The notes beneath the pieces were generated by a model. It was not told the DNA's origin and did no database searches. It saw only the letters and a list, made by a program, of their open reading frames with translations. Made by a program: the position numbers and the translations under genes. DNA of 64,000 nt from SZUA-365 sp049663345 (GTDB lineage: Bacteria > Bacteroidota > Ignavibacteria > SZUA-365), in the NCBI GenBank assembly GCA_049663345.1, contig JBATDG010000075.1, positions 12,644-76,643 on the forward strand, in the 5' to 3' direction. The stretch's first letter is position 1; every line of letters begins with the position of its first letter. This document shows, piece after piece, positions 43,631 to 52,767 of this stretch.

Positions 43631-45199
43631 ATGTGTTTCCATACGTTTGCGATGGGGTCTTCATTCGCGCGATATGAGAGCGGCGTGATTGTGCACGACT
43701 GCGTTGTGCCATCGGCACGGCCTGTCGTGGGCACGACAAATTCCTTGTATGAAATTGACGTACGTGAATTTCTCACCAGCGAGAAAAATGCCGTAGTGAA
43801 GCAGGTACTTCGGCGTGACATGCGGCGAATGCTGGATGACGCCTCGCGCATCCCTGCGGAGGCTCCGCTTTTCGGTGTATACAGGAGCGCGTGGGAATTC
43901 TTCCAATCCAGTGATCAGGGGTCGTTTGATTTCCGGGCCCGCGCGGTGCAGCAATTTGTCGCTCAAGCGGTCCGCTACCGCCGCGACCCCCGGCGTGATA
44001 CCTGGCAATTCCCGGACGAGACTCTGAGACTTGGCCGCGGCGACTGCGAAGACATTGCCTTTCTCGTGGCGTCTCTATTGCTCGGCAGCGGCATCAGCGG
44101 TTACAATATTCGTGTCTGCCTGGGGACCGTCGAGATGAGCACGCCCCGCAGCAGGAAATCGTTCGATCACATGTGGGTGATGTACAAGGATGAGCAGGGG
44201 CAATGGAATGTCATAGAACCGCTTTCCTTAAGCGCCACCGGGGAAGCGTCTCAAAAGACGAAAGCACCAGGAAAGGGTGCAGCCGCTGCTCCCATACTTT
44301 CATATATCCCCGAGTTCGGATTCAATGTCGATCATCTCTGGCAGTACGGGACGGCGCAGAAAGCCTCCTTTCAGGAGCGGGCGGAGCTGCGGAAGGAGTG
44401 GGTGCGTTTCGAGCCGCGCTTTGCCGGCTTCGTCCATCAAAGCCTCATTCACGACGCCCTCGCAGCGCGAGCGGCTGCGCATCCGCTCCTGCTGAACTTG
44501 CTGAACCAGGAATTCACTGTATTCCTCGGTGATCCGGCGAACACCGTCGCTGAGATCGATCTGCCTTGGAAATACCATCCGTTCGATCATTTCGATAATG
44601 GATACATCTCCGAAAGCTGGTCCCGGGCGCGTCAGCGTTTGGAGAGATGCATGGACCCGGCGAATCGCGAGATGGTGCGGGACTTCTCCCGCGCTGCGCA
44701 CGCCATCGCCGATTACTATGCGCACACCTCCTATGCGCATTTCGCACAACGGGATGCACAGGGTGCGCTCCTGCTTGCGAAGGACGATCTCTGGAGCGAC
44801 ACGGCGCTCGCCCGCTGGCCGGATTACAGCAACGGATCCGATTTCCCGATCAATGATTTCCGTCCCGCAACTCCATGGCAGGGACGGGACTCGCAGCGGG
44901 TAGCGGTGTGGAATGGCGCCTTGCTCAGCGGGCGCTGGCGGCTTCCCGGAGATTTCGGCACCCCGCCCGAGGCTTCGCTCTGGGCTACAGAGCAGCGTGA
45001 CAGGAGAATGCGCTACAGGATGGCTCTCCCGCATCACGATGAAATCGCAGTGGACAAACCGTCTGCCAATGGCGGCAGCAACGGACTTTACGATTCAGCG
45101 ACCTTTGACGCGCAATACACTCTCCGCTACGATGCCGCCGTTCGCCACGTCCGCTGGGCCTTCGCACATTACGGAAGCGAACTGGAGAAGCTGGGGTAG
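43631..45199 (+). CDS. Fusion of transglutaminase-like protease and HET-C-like domains
   Basis: A 522-residue cytoplasmic-looking protein with no signal peptide. Residues about 70-200 form a bacterial transglutaminase-like cysteine protease: C139 in RGDCEDIAF, H180 in DHMWVMY and an acidic residue in WNVIEPL form the likely triad. Residues about 255-400 carry HPFDHFDNGYI and FSRAAHAIADYYAHTSYAHF. The latter closely resembles the HET-C / zinc-dependent phospholipase C helix pattern RALHTIQDFYAHSNY. The two domains are joined by a short linker containing the low-complexity GKGAAAA. I know of no standard protein with this order. The role is unknown; proteolysis coupled to a lipid or membrane function is possible. 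Confidence 0.7.
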   Translation: MCFHTFAMGSSFARYESGVIVHDCVVPSARPVVGTTNSLYEIDVREFLTSEKNAVVKQVLRRDMRRMLDDASRIPAEAPLFGVYRSAWEFFQSSDQGSFDFRARAVQQFVAQAVRYRRDPRRDTWQFPDETLRLGRGDCEDIAFLVASLLLGSGISGYNIRVCLGTVEMSTPRSRKSFDHMWVMYKDEQGQWNVIEPLSLSATGEASQKTKAPGKGAAAAPILSYIPEFGFNVDHLWQYGTAQKASFQERAELRKEWVRFEPRFAGFVHQSLIHDALAARAAAHPLLLNLLNQEFTVFLGDPANTVAEIDLPWKYHPFDHFDNGYISESWSRARQRLERCMDPANREMVRDFSRAAHAIADYYAHTSYAHFAQRDAQGALLLAKDDLWSDTALARWPDYSNGSDFPINDFRPATPWQGRDSQRVAVWNGALLSGRWRLPGDFGTPPEASLWATEQRDRRMRYRMALPHHDEIAVDKPSANGGSNGLYDSATFDAQYTLRYDAAVRHVRWAFAHYGSELEKLG

Positions 45200-45273
45200 T
45201 GGAGCTGCGGCTTTCCGGTATCGCCGGCAGGACGGCCTTTCCCATTTCACGCATTCAATTGTTCGAGGGATAT

Positions 45274-45663
45274 ATGCAGATAAAATTCGTCAGCGTCATG
45301 GTCGAGGATCAGGCGCATGCACTGGAGTTCTATACAACCATTCTTGGTTTCGAGAAGATGGCGGATATCCCGATGGGCGAGTATCGCTGGCTGACGGTCA
45401 TGTCTCCCGACGGAGTCGCCGGCGTGGAACTGGCGCTCGAACCCGTGGCCTTCCCTCCGGCTCGAATATTTCAGAAAGAACTGTACGAAGCGGGTATTCC
45501 TGCCACTGCCCTCATCACAACGGATATCAGCGCGGAAGTTGCACTGCTCAAATCCCGCGGCGTCGTTTTTCGCGGCGAGCCGGTGAACATGGGACCAATA
45601 ATCGCCGTGATGTTCGAAGATACCTGCGGCAACCTCATACATCTGGTTCAGTCGCTGATGTGA
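45274..45663 (+). CDS. VOC-superfamily protein (second)
   Basis: A 129-residue glyoxalase-fold protein: IKFVSVMVEDQAHALEFYTT at the start, then KMADIPMGEYRWLTVMSPDG, and IAVMFEDTCGNLIHLVQSL at the end, where the Glu is the usual metal ligand. I chose the ATG at 45274, preceded by CGAGGGA; a GTG at 45199 would add 25 residues and overlap the previous stop. Not closely similar to the VOC protein at 42748. Confidence 0.85.
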   Translation: MQIKFVSVMVEDQAHALEFYTTILGFEKMADIPMGEYRWLTVMSPDGVAGVELALEPVAFPPARIFQKELYEAGIPATALITTDISAEVALLKSRGVVFRGEPVNMGPIIAVMFEDTCGNLIHLVQSLM

Positions 45664-45788
45664 TGTACTAAACTCGCAGCTTGCCTGCTGCAGCAGCAAT
45701 GATATGAGAAATCTTGGCCGCATTGTGAAGCTGAAGATCTCAGCACATTTTCGATGGGAAAATTGTTCTGCAAATCGCATTTTCGTGT

Positions 45789-46871
45789 ATGGCACGGAAG
45801 CTTCCATTCGCACTCATTATTGTCCTTGGATTCGCATGCGCATCCCTGCATGCTCAGGTGAAAAGCGTCGCTGCAGAATGGCTGCAGACGGAGAATGCGT
45901 CGGTAGAGAGTGCGCAAATTGGCAGTGCTCAAAACGACCGCGTGCAGCCAGGCAGTACACCAAAGGAAGGTACCCAAACGTACAGTGCACAGGGGAGCGT
46001 GCGCACAGCTTCGATCGGATTGGATAGCACGTCCGTCGATTCCAGCGCAATCAGTTCCACCATGCTGTACACGGCGATAGGACTCGAGGCCGGGTATTAT
46101 CTCACCGCGATGACAGTGCTGCGGAATACCTGGTACCGCGGCCGGAACGTTGTTCCGTTTCATTTCTACGACGATACTAAGGGCTATCTGCAGGTCGACA
46201 AGTTCGGCCATGCCTTCGGCGCCTACATCGAAAGCTACATAGGATACCATCTGCTGCGTGATGCAGGGCTTTCCAAAAGCAATGCGCTGATTTTCGGCGG
46301 CTCGCTCGGACTCATCATGCAGACGCCGATAGAAATCATGGACGGCATTCACGAAGGCTGGGGATTTTCCTGGGGAGACATGGCCGCCAACACTCTCGGA
46401 TCGGCGATAGTCGTCGGACAGGAACTGCTCTTCGATCAGCAGCTGATGAAGTGCAAATTCAGCTATTGGGAATCGAGCTATTCGCGCCAAGCTAACGGTT
46501 ATCTCGGACAAACATCCCTCAACAGAATTCTCAAGGATTACAATGCACACACGTATTGGCTTTCTGTTCCGGTGAAAAGTCTGCTGCCGACAAGTGCGCT
46601 CCCGCCCTGGCTCTGTGTTTCTGTCGGCTACGGCGCGAATGGGATGTTCGGGGAATACGAGAATCTGCGGGAGTATGAAGGCGTCACCATTCCCGAAACC
46701 AGGCGCTACCGGCAGTACCTGTTTTCGCTTGATATCGACTGGACGCAGATCCAAACGGATTCGCCCGTCCTGAAAGCGATACTGACTGGTCTGACTTTCA
46801 TCAAACTGCCGTTCCCTACCGTCGAATTTACTTCGACGGGCGATGCGCGGGGACACTGGATATATTATTAA
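45789..46871 (+). CDS. Secreted DUF2279 (YfiM-like) protein
   Basis: A 360-residue protein with a signal peptide (FALIIVLGFACASLHAQ). A low-complexity S/Q/G-rich linker (about 30-75) precedes the DUF2279 core: VDKFGHAFGAYIESYIGYHL, QTPIEIMDGIHEGWGFSWGD and MAANTLGSAIVVGQELL. This core has conserved His, Asp and Asn residues typical of the family, which is common in Bacteroidota. It was probably derived from a membrane-associated scaffold; function unknown. It may be periplasmic or outer-membrane associated. Confidence 0.8.
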   Translation: MARKLPFALIIVLGFACASLHAQVKSVAAEWLQTENASVESAQIGSAQNDRVQPGSTPKEGTQTYSAQGSVRTASIGLDSTSVDSSAISSTMLYTAIGLEAGYYLTAMTVLRNTWYRGRNVVPFHFYDDTKGYLQVDKFGHAFGAYIESYIGYHLLRDAGLSKSNALIFGGSLGLIMQTPIEIMDGIHEGWGFSWGDMAANTLGSAIVVGQELLFDQQLMKCKFSYWESSYSRQANGYLGQTSLNRILKDYNAHTYWLSVPVKSLLPTSALPPWLCVSVGYGANGMFGEYENLREYEGVTIPETRRYRQYLFSLDIDWTQIQTDSPVLKAILTGLTFIKLPFPTVEFTSTGDARGHWIYY

Positions 46872-46948
46872 ATTCCTGCAGTGTTATTGTACCACCCTCG
46901 TATGAAAATCCGCGAAAGCCGCCGTGGCAGTTGCCCTGAAAGGAAATA

Positions 46949-47884
46949 ATGCAATCTTCCATAGAGAAACCAGCCTCGGCCGGGACCAGCCAGACGACAA
47001 AAATCATTCTGGCTTTCGCGGCAGTGTATATAATCTGGGGATCGACTTATCTCGGCATCCGCTTCGCCGTCGAAACCATCCCGCCCTTTCTCATGGCGGG
47101 CACACGCTTCTTTATTGCGGGAGCAGGACTCTATCTCTGGCTGCGGATGCGCGGCGTCGCGGGTCCCACCCGGCCTCAATTGAAGTCCGCCGCCATCATC
47201 GGCTTTCTTCTCATAGGCGGCGGTAACGGCGCAGTGTCATGGGCCGAACAGACGCTTCCGTCCGGACTCACCGCGCTGCTCATCGCGCTTATCCCGCTCT
47301 GGTTCGTGGCCATCGAGTGGGTGCAGGACGGGATTCGTCCTTCACTCAAAGTCGTGCTTGGACTTGCCCTAGGACTCACCGGCATGATCGTGCTCATCGA
47401 TCCCGCGCGGATCACCGGCAGCGGACATGTCGATCTGATCGGAGCGGCCGCCGTTGTGGGCGGGACCATCGCCTGGGCCATCGGTTCGATGTATTCACGC
47501 GGAGCCGAGCATCCTTCGCGTCCTTTGCTCGGCACGGCCATGCAGATGATGATCGGCGGTGCTCTGCTGCTCGTCACATCGGTTGTCACCGGGGAAACCG
47601 CCTCCTTCGACTTCCATCAGGTAAGCGCCATCTCACTCGCGTCGCTGGCCTACCTGATTGTGTTCGGTTCCCTGATCGCATTCACGTCCTACATTTGGCT
47701 GCTGCAGGCTGTTGCTCCCGCACGGGTAGCAACCTACGCCTACGTCAATCCGGTCATCGCCGTGTTCCTCGGCTGGCTGCTTGCCGATGAACTTATCAAC
47801 GGTCGGATTTTTATCGCCGCCGGCATTATCGTTGCCGGCGTTGCACTGATCACTTCCGTAAGAATACGGCAGGCGGCGAAGTGA
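46949..47884 (+). CDS. DMT-superfamily transporter (EamA/YedA-type)
   Basis: A 311-residue membrane protein with ten predicted helices in two EamA repeats. Signatures include YIIWGSTYLGIRFAVETIPP near residue 32-51, EQTLPSGLTALLIALIPLW near 101-119 and a C-terminal AYVNPVIAVFLGWLLADE. The family exports amino acids and other metabolites; the substrate cannot be read from sequence. AAGGAAA precedes the ATG. Confidence 0.9.
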   Translation: MQSSIEKPASAGTSQTTKIILAFAAVYIIWGSTYLGIRFAVETIPPFLMAGTRFFIAGAGLYLWLRMRGVAGPTRPQLKSAAIIGFLLIGGGNGAVSWAEQTLPSGLTALLIALIPLWFVAIEWVQDGIRPSLKVVLGLALGLTGMIVLIDPARITGSGHVDLIGAAAVVGGTIAWAIGSMYSRGAEHPSRPLLGTAMQMMIGGALLLVTSVVTGETASFDFHQVSAISLASLAYLIVFGSLIAFTSYIWLLQAVAPARVATYAYVNPVIAVFLGWLLADELINGRIFIAAGIIVAGVALITSVRIRQAAK

Positions 47885-47938
47885 AATGGACCTGATACAG
47901 GACCGGTATCTCCGATATTATCACAGGAGAATGGACGA

Positions 47939-48859
47939 ATGAACGATGTCACAGCATGGCTGCTAAAAGGGGATATCTCAATTCGGTATCAGACGAAGCG
48001 CGATCTTCTTGGCGAGGACGACGAACGGCTGCGCCGGCGGATTCTGAAGGAAGGGTGGGGGAAACAGTATATGGATTGCCGGAATGAGGATGGAAGCTGG
48101 GGACAAGGATATTATCGTCCGAAATGGACATCCTCGCATTACACGCTGCTTGAGCTGAAGAATCTGTGTGCGCCGCAGGACTCACGGCTTCTGCGTGAGA
48201 GCGTTGCGAAAATCCTGCGAGAGAACAAAGGTGCCGACGGAGGGATAAATCCGTCGATTACCCGTCCACAAAGCGATGTCTGTGTGAACGGCATGCTGCT
48301 CAACTTCGGAAGCTATTTCGGAGCGGAAGAAAGCGCGTTGAGAAGCATTATTGATTTTCTGATCGACAGCCGCTTGCCGGACGGCGGCTTCAACTGCGAA
48401 TCCAACCGGAGTGAGGGGGTCCGCCACAGCTCCCTCCACACCACGCTCTCCGTGCTGGAGGGCTTCCATGAATACCGGATGAACGGCTATGCGTACCGGC
48501 TCGGCGAGATCGCAGAAATTGAGCAGCAGGCGATCGAATTCATACTGCTGCATCAATTGTTCATTTCCGATCGCAGCGGCGAGATCATCGACCGGAAGCT
48601 TCTTCGCTTCACATACCCCTTCCGCTGGAAATACACCATCCTCCGTGCGATGGATTTCTTCCGCAACATCGATCATCCTTACGATGCGCGCATGGAGAGG
48701 GCAGTAGATGCGATCATCCGTAAGCGCGGGGCCGACGGCCGCTGGAAGCTGCAATCGAAATTCACGGGTGCCGAGTATTTTGCGATGGAGCCAGTCGGTG
48801 AACCGAGCCGCTGGATTACGCTTCTGGCATTGCGGGTGCTCGGCTGCGCAAACAGCTGA
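47939..48859 (+). CDS. Squalene-cyclase/prenyltransferase-fold (alpha6-toroid) protein
   Basis: A 306-residue protein with repeated DG-aromatic motifs spaced about 50-60 residues apart: DGSWGQGYYRPKW, GADGGINPSITRP, PDGGFNCESNRS and GADGRWKLQSKF. These match the QW-like repeats of squalene-hopene cyclases and protein prenyltransferase beta subunits. It is half the length of a true cyclase and lacks the DXDD cyclase acid motif, so it is probably not a triterpene cyclase. AGGAGAATGG precedes the ATG. Function unknown. Confidence 0.75.
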   Translation: MNDVTAWLLKGDISIRYQTKRDLLGEDDERLRRRILKEGWGKQYMDCRNEDGSWGQGYYRPKWTSSHYTLLELKNLCAPQDSRLLRESVAKILRENKGADGGINPSITRPQSDVCVNGMLLNFGSYFGAEESALRSIIDFLIDSRLPDGGFNCESNRSEGVRHSSLHTTLSVLEGFHEYRMNGYAYRLGEIAEIEQQAIEFILLHQLFISDRSGEIIDRKLLRFTYPFRWKYTILRAMDFFRNIDHPYDARMERAVDAIIRKRGADGRWKLQSKFTGAEYFAMEPVGEPSRWITLLALRVLGCANS

Positions 48860-49095
48860 GCTTCGGGGTATACGCCTGCTCGTTGAGATCAAGACGACGA
48901 CGTGAGCGGAGGGCCTGCCAGTAATCGGGTTCTTATCAGGGCTCTCCAAATAGGTCCAAACTGAATCCTGGAACGACAAGTACATTGCGCTGCATGGCCG
49001 AGTAGGATAGATCTTCACTCGTTACTGTTTTCGTACCGACCGTCTTTGGGGAGAAAGCGATGCAACTCATAATTGCAATGCAGCAAGGTATTTTT

Positions 49096-49140
49096 CAAGC
49101 TCGTTTCCAGCTTGCGGAAATATATAAAAACTTGTATGTT
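49096..49140 (+). promoter_or_regulatory. promoter and operator of the toxin-antitoxin operon
   Basis: TTG at 49112-49114, 20 bases, then TATGTTTC at 49135-49142 (one mismatch to the Bacteroidota TAnnTTTG). An inverted repeat caagct ... agcttg (49096-49101 and 49109-49114) overlaps the TTG and could be the antitoxin operator. The toxin ATG at 49146 is only a few bases downstream, so the mRNA could be leaderless. Confidence 0.4.
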
Positions 49141-49145
49141 TCTCC

Positions 49146-49484
49146 ATGAGATCGCTCATATTTGTTGGATCCAGTCTAGCGGATCTCAGAGCGTTCCCTG
49201 AAGCCGTCCGGAGAGAGGCAGGATTCCAGTTGCACGCTGTGCAATGTGGTGACGAGCCATCCGATTGGAAGACGTTGCCTTCGATTGCCCATGGTGTGAC
49301 TGAAATTCGCATACACTCAGCAGGCGAGTGGCGAATTATTTACGTGGCAAAGTTCAATGATACGCTCTATGTGCTTCATTGCTTCAGGAAGAGGACGAGA
49401 AAAATTCCTAAGGTCGATGCAGCAATCGTAAGATCGCGTTACAAGGAAATTGGAGACCGAAAATGGCAACAAAACAAAACATAA
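49146..49484 (+). CDS. higB: RelE/HigB-type toxin (Gp49-like)
   Basis: A 112-residue mRNA-interferase-like toxin. The pattern FVGSSLADLRAFPEAVRREA, then WKTLPSIAHGVTEIRIHSAG, then WRIIYVAKFNDTLYVLHCFR and a C-terminal basic tail matches phage Gp49/HigB toxins. It precedes and overlaps the antitoxin gene by 22 bases, the inverted order typical of higBA. No ribosome-binding site is visible upstream. Confidence 0.88.
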   Translation: MRSLIFVGSSLADLRAFPEAVRREAGFQLHAVQCGDEPSDWKTLPSIAHGVTEIRIHSAGEWRIIYVAKFNDTLYVLHCFRKRTRKIPKVDAAIVRSRYKEIGDRKWQQNKT

Positions 49485-49753
49485 CGGCCTCAAGCGGCAA
49501 CGTGTTTCTTGATCTCGGGTTCGATTCCAGCGAGGCTGCAGTGCTGCAGATGCGTGCGCGCTTGATGAGTGACTTACGTCAATACATCGAGACGAACAGT
49601 CTGACGCAGACACAGGCCGCTGAGCTTCTGGGCATCACACAGTCAAGAGTGTCCGACCTGGTGCGGGGCAAATGGCAGAAATTCAATCTGGAGATGTTGA
49701 TCACGCTTGAGGCGCGAATCGGACGAACAGTGAAGATGGATTTTGCCGCCTGA
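49463..49753 (+). CDS. higA: HigA-type antitoxin (XRE family)
   Basis: A 96-residue helix-turn-helix protein. Residues about 39-75 (YIETNSLTQTQAAELLGITQ, SRVSDLVRGKW) form the XRE DNA-binding domain. The N-terminal region probably binds the toxin. It overlaps the toxin gene and is likely to repress the operon through the caagct/agcttg repeat upstream. Confidence 0.9.
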   Translation: MATKQNITASSGNVFLDLGFDSSEAAVLQMRARLMSDLRQYIETNSLTQTQAAELLGITQSRVSDLVRGKWQKFNLEMLITLEARIGRTVKMDFAA

Positions 49754-49828
49754 AATCTGCAGAGGTCGCGGATGGGCGGAGAGCGCTGACGAGTAACGAA
49801 AATGTTTTTCATACAGAGGTTTCCTATC

Positions 49829-50272
49829 ATGAAGACACTCAACTTTTCAATAAGCATCGATGCGCCGCGTGCAGCGGTTTGGGAGGCGATGCTTTCGCCG
49901 GAGACCTACAAGATCTGGGCAGAGTACTTTGCGAAGGGGTCTTACTACGAAGGCTCGTGGGAGAAAGGCGCGCGCATACGTTTTCTCATCCCCGACGGCA
50001 GCGGGATGATCGCTGAGATCGCAGAGTGCTTGCCGCACTCCTACACTTCCATCAAGCATCTTGGGTGGATCAGCAACGGCGTCGAAGATACTGAGAGCGA
50101 GGAGGTACGCTTCTGGGCGCCTGCCTATGAGAATTATACTCTCTCGGAGGCAGGGACGTCCACCGAACTTAGTATAGCCGTTGATATTCTCCCGGAATTC
50201 GAAGAATATATGATCGCGTCCTGGCCCCGCGCCCTCGCACGTCTGAAATCGCTGTGTGAAGAAGGAAAATAG
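49829..50272 (+). CDS. SRPBCC / AHSA1-like (START-fold) protein
   Basis: A 147-residue protein of the Bet v 1-like fold. It opens LNFSISIDAPRAAVWEAMLS and continues with PETYKIWAEYF and a C-terminal helix (EFEEYMIASWPRALARLKSL), as in AHSA1/polyketide cyclase-like proteins. I chose the ATG at 49829 with AGAGG upstream. Its 3' end is only four bases from the convergent AAA+ gene, with no terminator between. Ligand unknown. Confidence 0.82.
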   Translation: MKTLNFSISIDAPRAAVWEAMLSPETYKIWAEYFAKGSYYEGSWEKGARIRFLIPDGSGMIAEIAECLPHSYTSIKHLGWISNGVEDTESEEVRFWAPAYENYTLSEAGTSTELSIAVDILPEFEEYMIASWPRALARLKSLCEEGK

Positions 50273-50276
50273 TTGG

Positions 50277-52586
50277 TTACCCCCGAAACCCGAACAATCC
50301 CCCAGTTTTCTCAAAAGCCCCCTGGCTTTCCTGTTCGCAGGCTCCTACCAGATCTTCCATTGTAAGCTTGTCGCCGCGGGAGGCAGCGGTGCGGAGGGCG
50401 TTTGCGGCGGCGATGGCGATCTGTCCTCCGGTGAACGTAAAGCGCTCGGAAAGACGCTCAAAATCGACCTCCGGGGTGCGGGGAACGCTCACGGGAATAT
50501 GCCCTTTCCACAACGCAACGCGGGCTGCCATGTCGGGCGCGGCGAAAGAGATCTTGTAATCAAAGCGGCGGCTAAAGGCGTCGTCGAGGGATTCCATGAG
50601 ATTGGTAGTGGCGATCAGGATTCCCGGGAAGCGCTCGAGCTGTTCGAGCAGGATGTTCTGCAGCCTGTGCTCGGTCTGGTCGGTAGAACGTCCGCCGCCG
50701 CCGCTGGACTCCCGTCTCCCCATTAGCTGGTCGCATTCGTTGAGCAGAAGCACAGGCGGCTTTTCACTGACGCGCATGAGCCGCGCATAGGAAGAGAACA
50801 TCCGCTGAAGCTGGCTTTCGCTGCCGCCGTACCATTTCGAAAGGATTTTCGTGGCATCGGTTATAAGCAGATCGCGTCCGAGAGAGGCGGCGAAGGCCTC
50901 GGCGGTGTAAGTCTTACCGGTTCCTGGAGGACCGTGGAACAGCAGCAGCACCGAGCCGCTGGGACGCGTTGCCGTGACGTGCTCAATTCCCCAGGCACGC
51001 AGGCGTTCGAGCTGTTCGCCGTGAACTGATCCCATTGCGACGTCGAGACTCTTCCGCAGCTCAACGGGGAGCACGGCGCTGTCGAGGTTGTGTCCCGGTT
51101 GCCGGCGTTCGAATAGCTGCGATCCGTCGAAATCCGCGGCCTCCTTACTCTCAAGGGAATTTTCTTCCAGAATACGTTGAAGAATGGAGTCGGGGATTGT
51201 ATAGTCGCTGCTGCCCATGAAGCCCTCCTCGACGTCGATGAGTCCATGTTTGCGCAGCGGCGAACCATCGCGGAAATAGCGCTGGCAGCGGAAGCCCTTA
51301 AAGTAGTCAGTTCCCCCAAGCGCCTCGGTAGCGTTCTGTATACCAACTCCGCCGCCTTTGAGGCCGGCGTAGAGGGCGAGTCCGAGTATGATGCGCTCGT
51401 TGACGTCGAGTTCCATGTCCCGCGCGATCTGCTCGAAGGGATAGACGGTTCCGCTTTCGCCTATGCGCCGCAGCAGCGACTGCACTTCCGGCAGCTTTTC
51501 GGCCGCTTCGCCTTTTCTCGGTCTTCGGCGTCTCCTCCGGAATTGGGGCGGAAGGTGGGAATTCTCCTCATCGTTCATCAGGAACTTTGCTACGTCGCAC
51601 CAGGCAGAAAGAAACGCTTCATTGTTTTCGAATGCGCTTTCCGCCGGCTCCGCTTCGCTGTGCCGGAAATTCCGCGGAGAATCGCCTCCATTGACAAGCC
51701 AACTGCTGAGGGATTCGTCAATCACGACATCCTGCCGCATGAGAGGACCCACTCCATCAAGTTCAATAATTCCGTTTGCGATAAGAGTGCCGTCGCCCTC
51801 GAAATAGCCGCGATAGGTATAGCGGTCGAAGAGATCTCCGCTGCCGGCGATTTCAATCAGGTCATGCACCTCAGGCAAATCCCCTTCAAGTTCGCCGCGC
51901 AATACAAGCAGCAGCATCGTCCAGTCGCTGCGGTCGAGATTGAGTTCCTGCGCGAGAGCCTCGAGCGGAGGCAGCGGATCAGTGAGAGAGCCCTTTCGAC
52001 GCAGATAGGCATACTTGCTCTCGGCTGTGTTTCCTTCATCTGTTTTCTCCGTCGAGGCGCCCAGCTTTTTGCGGGAACGCCCACCTTTCTGAAGATCGCG
52101 GTTCTCAAGGAGGAGATCCAAGTAGGAGAAGCAGTCCTGCAGGTACGATTTATTGGAAGCATAGCCCATTTGTTCGAGCGCTGGATCGAAGTCGGGGTCC
52201 TGCAGCCGCAGAGCGATCCGCAGCTGCCGCTTCTCGCTGCCCCGCAGCGCGGCGAGCGTATGGACGTCGGAAGGACCTTCATTTCCGCTGCCGTCGAGCA
52301 CGGCGATATACTCCCTTTCAGCCAATGAAGCAAGCACAACATCCCAACGCAGGCGGAGGTGATAATCCTTCGCGGCGGCCTGCAGATGGCCGATATCGGT
52401 CAGCAGGTTGCCTCGCTGTGTTTCGCGGGAAAGCACGGCCAGCGCCGCCAGCTCCTCTTCCGAACAGGGGTGCGGCAGCAGTTCCGCACAGTTTCCCATT
52501 CCGCCGCGGATCTGCTTCCTGTCGTTGTCTGACAGGGCCTCAGCCAGCGAATCCAGCGCTTCGAGAATTTCTATTTCTGAACACAT
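50277..52586 (-). CDS. AAA+ ATPase with long N-terminal region
   Basis: A 769-residue protein. The C-terminal third is an AAA+ domain: Walker A GPPGTGKT at 552-559, Walker B LLLNECDQL with E617 and D619, sensor-1 region TTNLMESLDDAFSRRFD and arginine fingers RRFD. The Walker B has Asn-Glu rather than the usual Asp-Glu, a variant I recall in other AAA+ families. Residues 1-500 are mostly helical with several winged-helix-like segments and no recognised catalytic motif. It is the last gene of a minus-strand WYL / histidine kinase / AAA+ array. Function unknown; possibly a protein-remodelling or defence-related ATPase. Confidence 0.8.
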   Translation of the reverse strand: MCSEIEILEALDSLAEALSDNDRKQIRGGMGNCAELLPHPCSEEELAALAVLSRETQRGNLLTDIGHLQAAAKDYHLRLRWDVVLASLAEREYIAVLDGSGNEGPSDVHTLAALRGSEKRQLRIALRLQDPDFDPALEQMGYASNKSYLQDCFSYLDLLLENRDLQKGGRSRKKLGASTEKTDEGNTAESKYAYLRRKGSLTDPLPPLEALAQELNLDRSDWTMLLLVLRGELEGDLPEVHDLIEIAGSGDLFDRYTYRGYFEGDGTLIANGIIELDGVGPLMRQDVVIDESLSSWLVNGGDSPRNFRHSEAEPAESAFENNEAFLSAWCDVAKFLMNDEENSHLPPQFRRRRRRPRKGEAAEKLPEVQSLLRRIGESGTVYPFEQIARDMELDVNERIILGLALYAGLKGGGVGIQNATEALGGTDYFKGFRCQRYFRDGSPLRKHGLIDVEEGFMGSSDYTIPDSILQRILEENSLESKEAADFDGSQLFERRQPGHNLDSAVLPVELRKSLDVAMGSVHGEQLERLRAWGIEHVTATRPSGSVLLLFHGPPGTGKTYTAEAFAASLGRDLLITDATKILSKWYGGSESQLQRMFSSYARLMRVSEKPPVLLLNECDQLMGRRESSGGGGRSTDQTEHRLQNILLEQLERFPGILIATTNLMESLDDAFSRRFDYKISFAAPDMAARVALWKGHIPVSVPRTPEVDFERLSERFTFTGGQIAIAAANALRTAASRGDKLTMEDLVGACEQESQGAFEKTGGLFGFRG

Positions 52587-52641
52587 AACGCCTCACTTGT
52601 GATTACAGTCTGTAATACAAGTTAAGGTCCAGAATGTCAGA

Positions 52642-52703
52642 TGGTGACAAACAGATGAACTACATCCGTACAGGCGGTACATTTTTTTTGGTGCTGCGAA
52701 AAA
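52642..52703. repeat. imperfect direct repeat, copy A (ahead of the AAA+ gene)
   Basis: About 60 bases starting tggtgacaaacagatgaact align with 54911-54971 (tgttgacaaccagatgaact), ending in the shared ggtgctgcg / ggcgctgcg. In copy B the second half encodes the last 13 codons of the WYL gene, so copy A looks like a decayed duplicate of that gene's 3' end. Confidence 0.65.
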
Positions 52704-52767
52704 AAAGCTGCAGACGGATGCTCTCGCGCTATTTGTCTGCAGCAATTGGATAAGGGGAAGAACTTGT

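Noticed and set aside
47939..48859. Triterpene cyclase activity for the squalene-cyclase-fold gene
   Set aside because: It is half the usual length and no DXDD motif was seen, so only the fold is claimed.
48182..49018. 278-codon minus-strand open frame across the squalene-cyclase-fold gene and gap
   Set aside because: Most of it is antisense to a well-supported gene. Only about 50 codons extend into the gap and they show no recognisable family.
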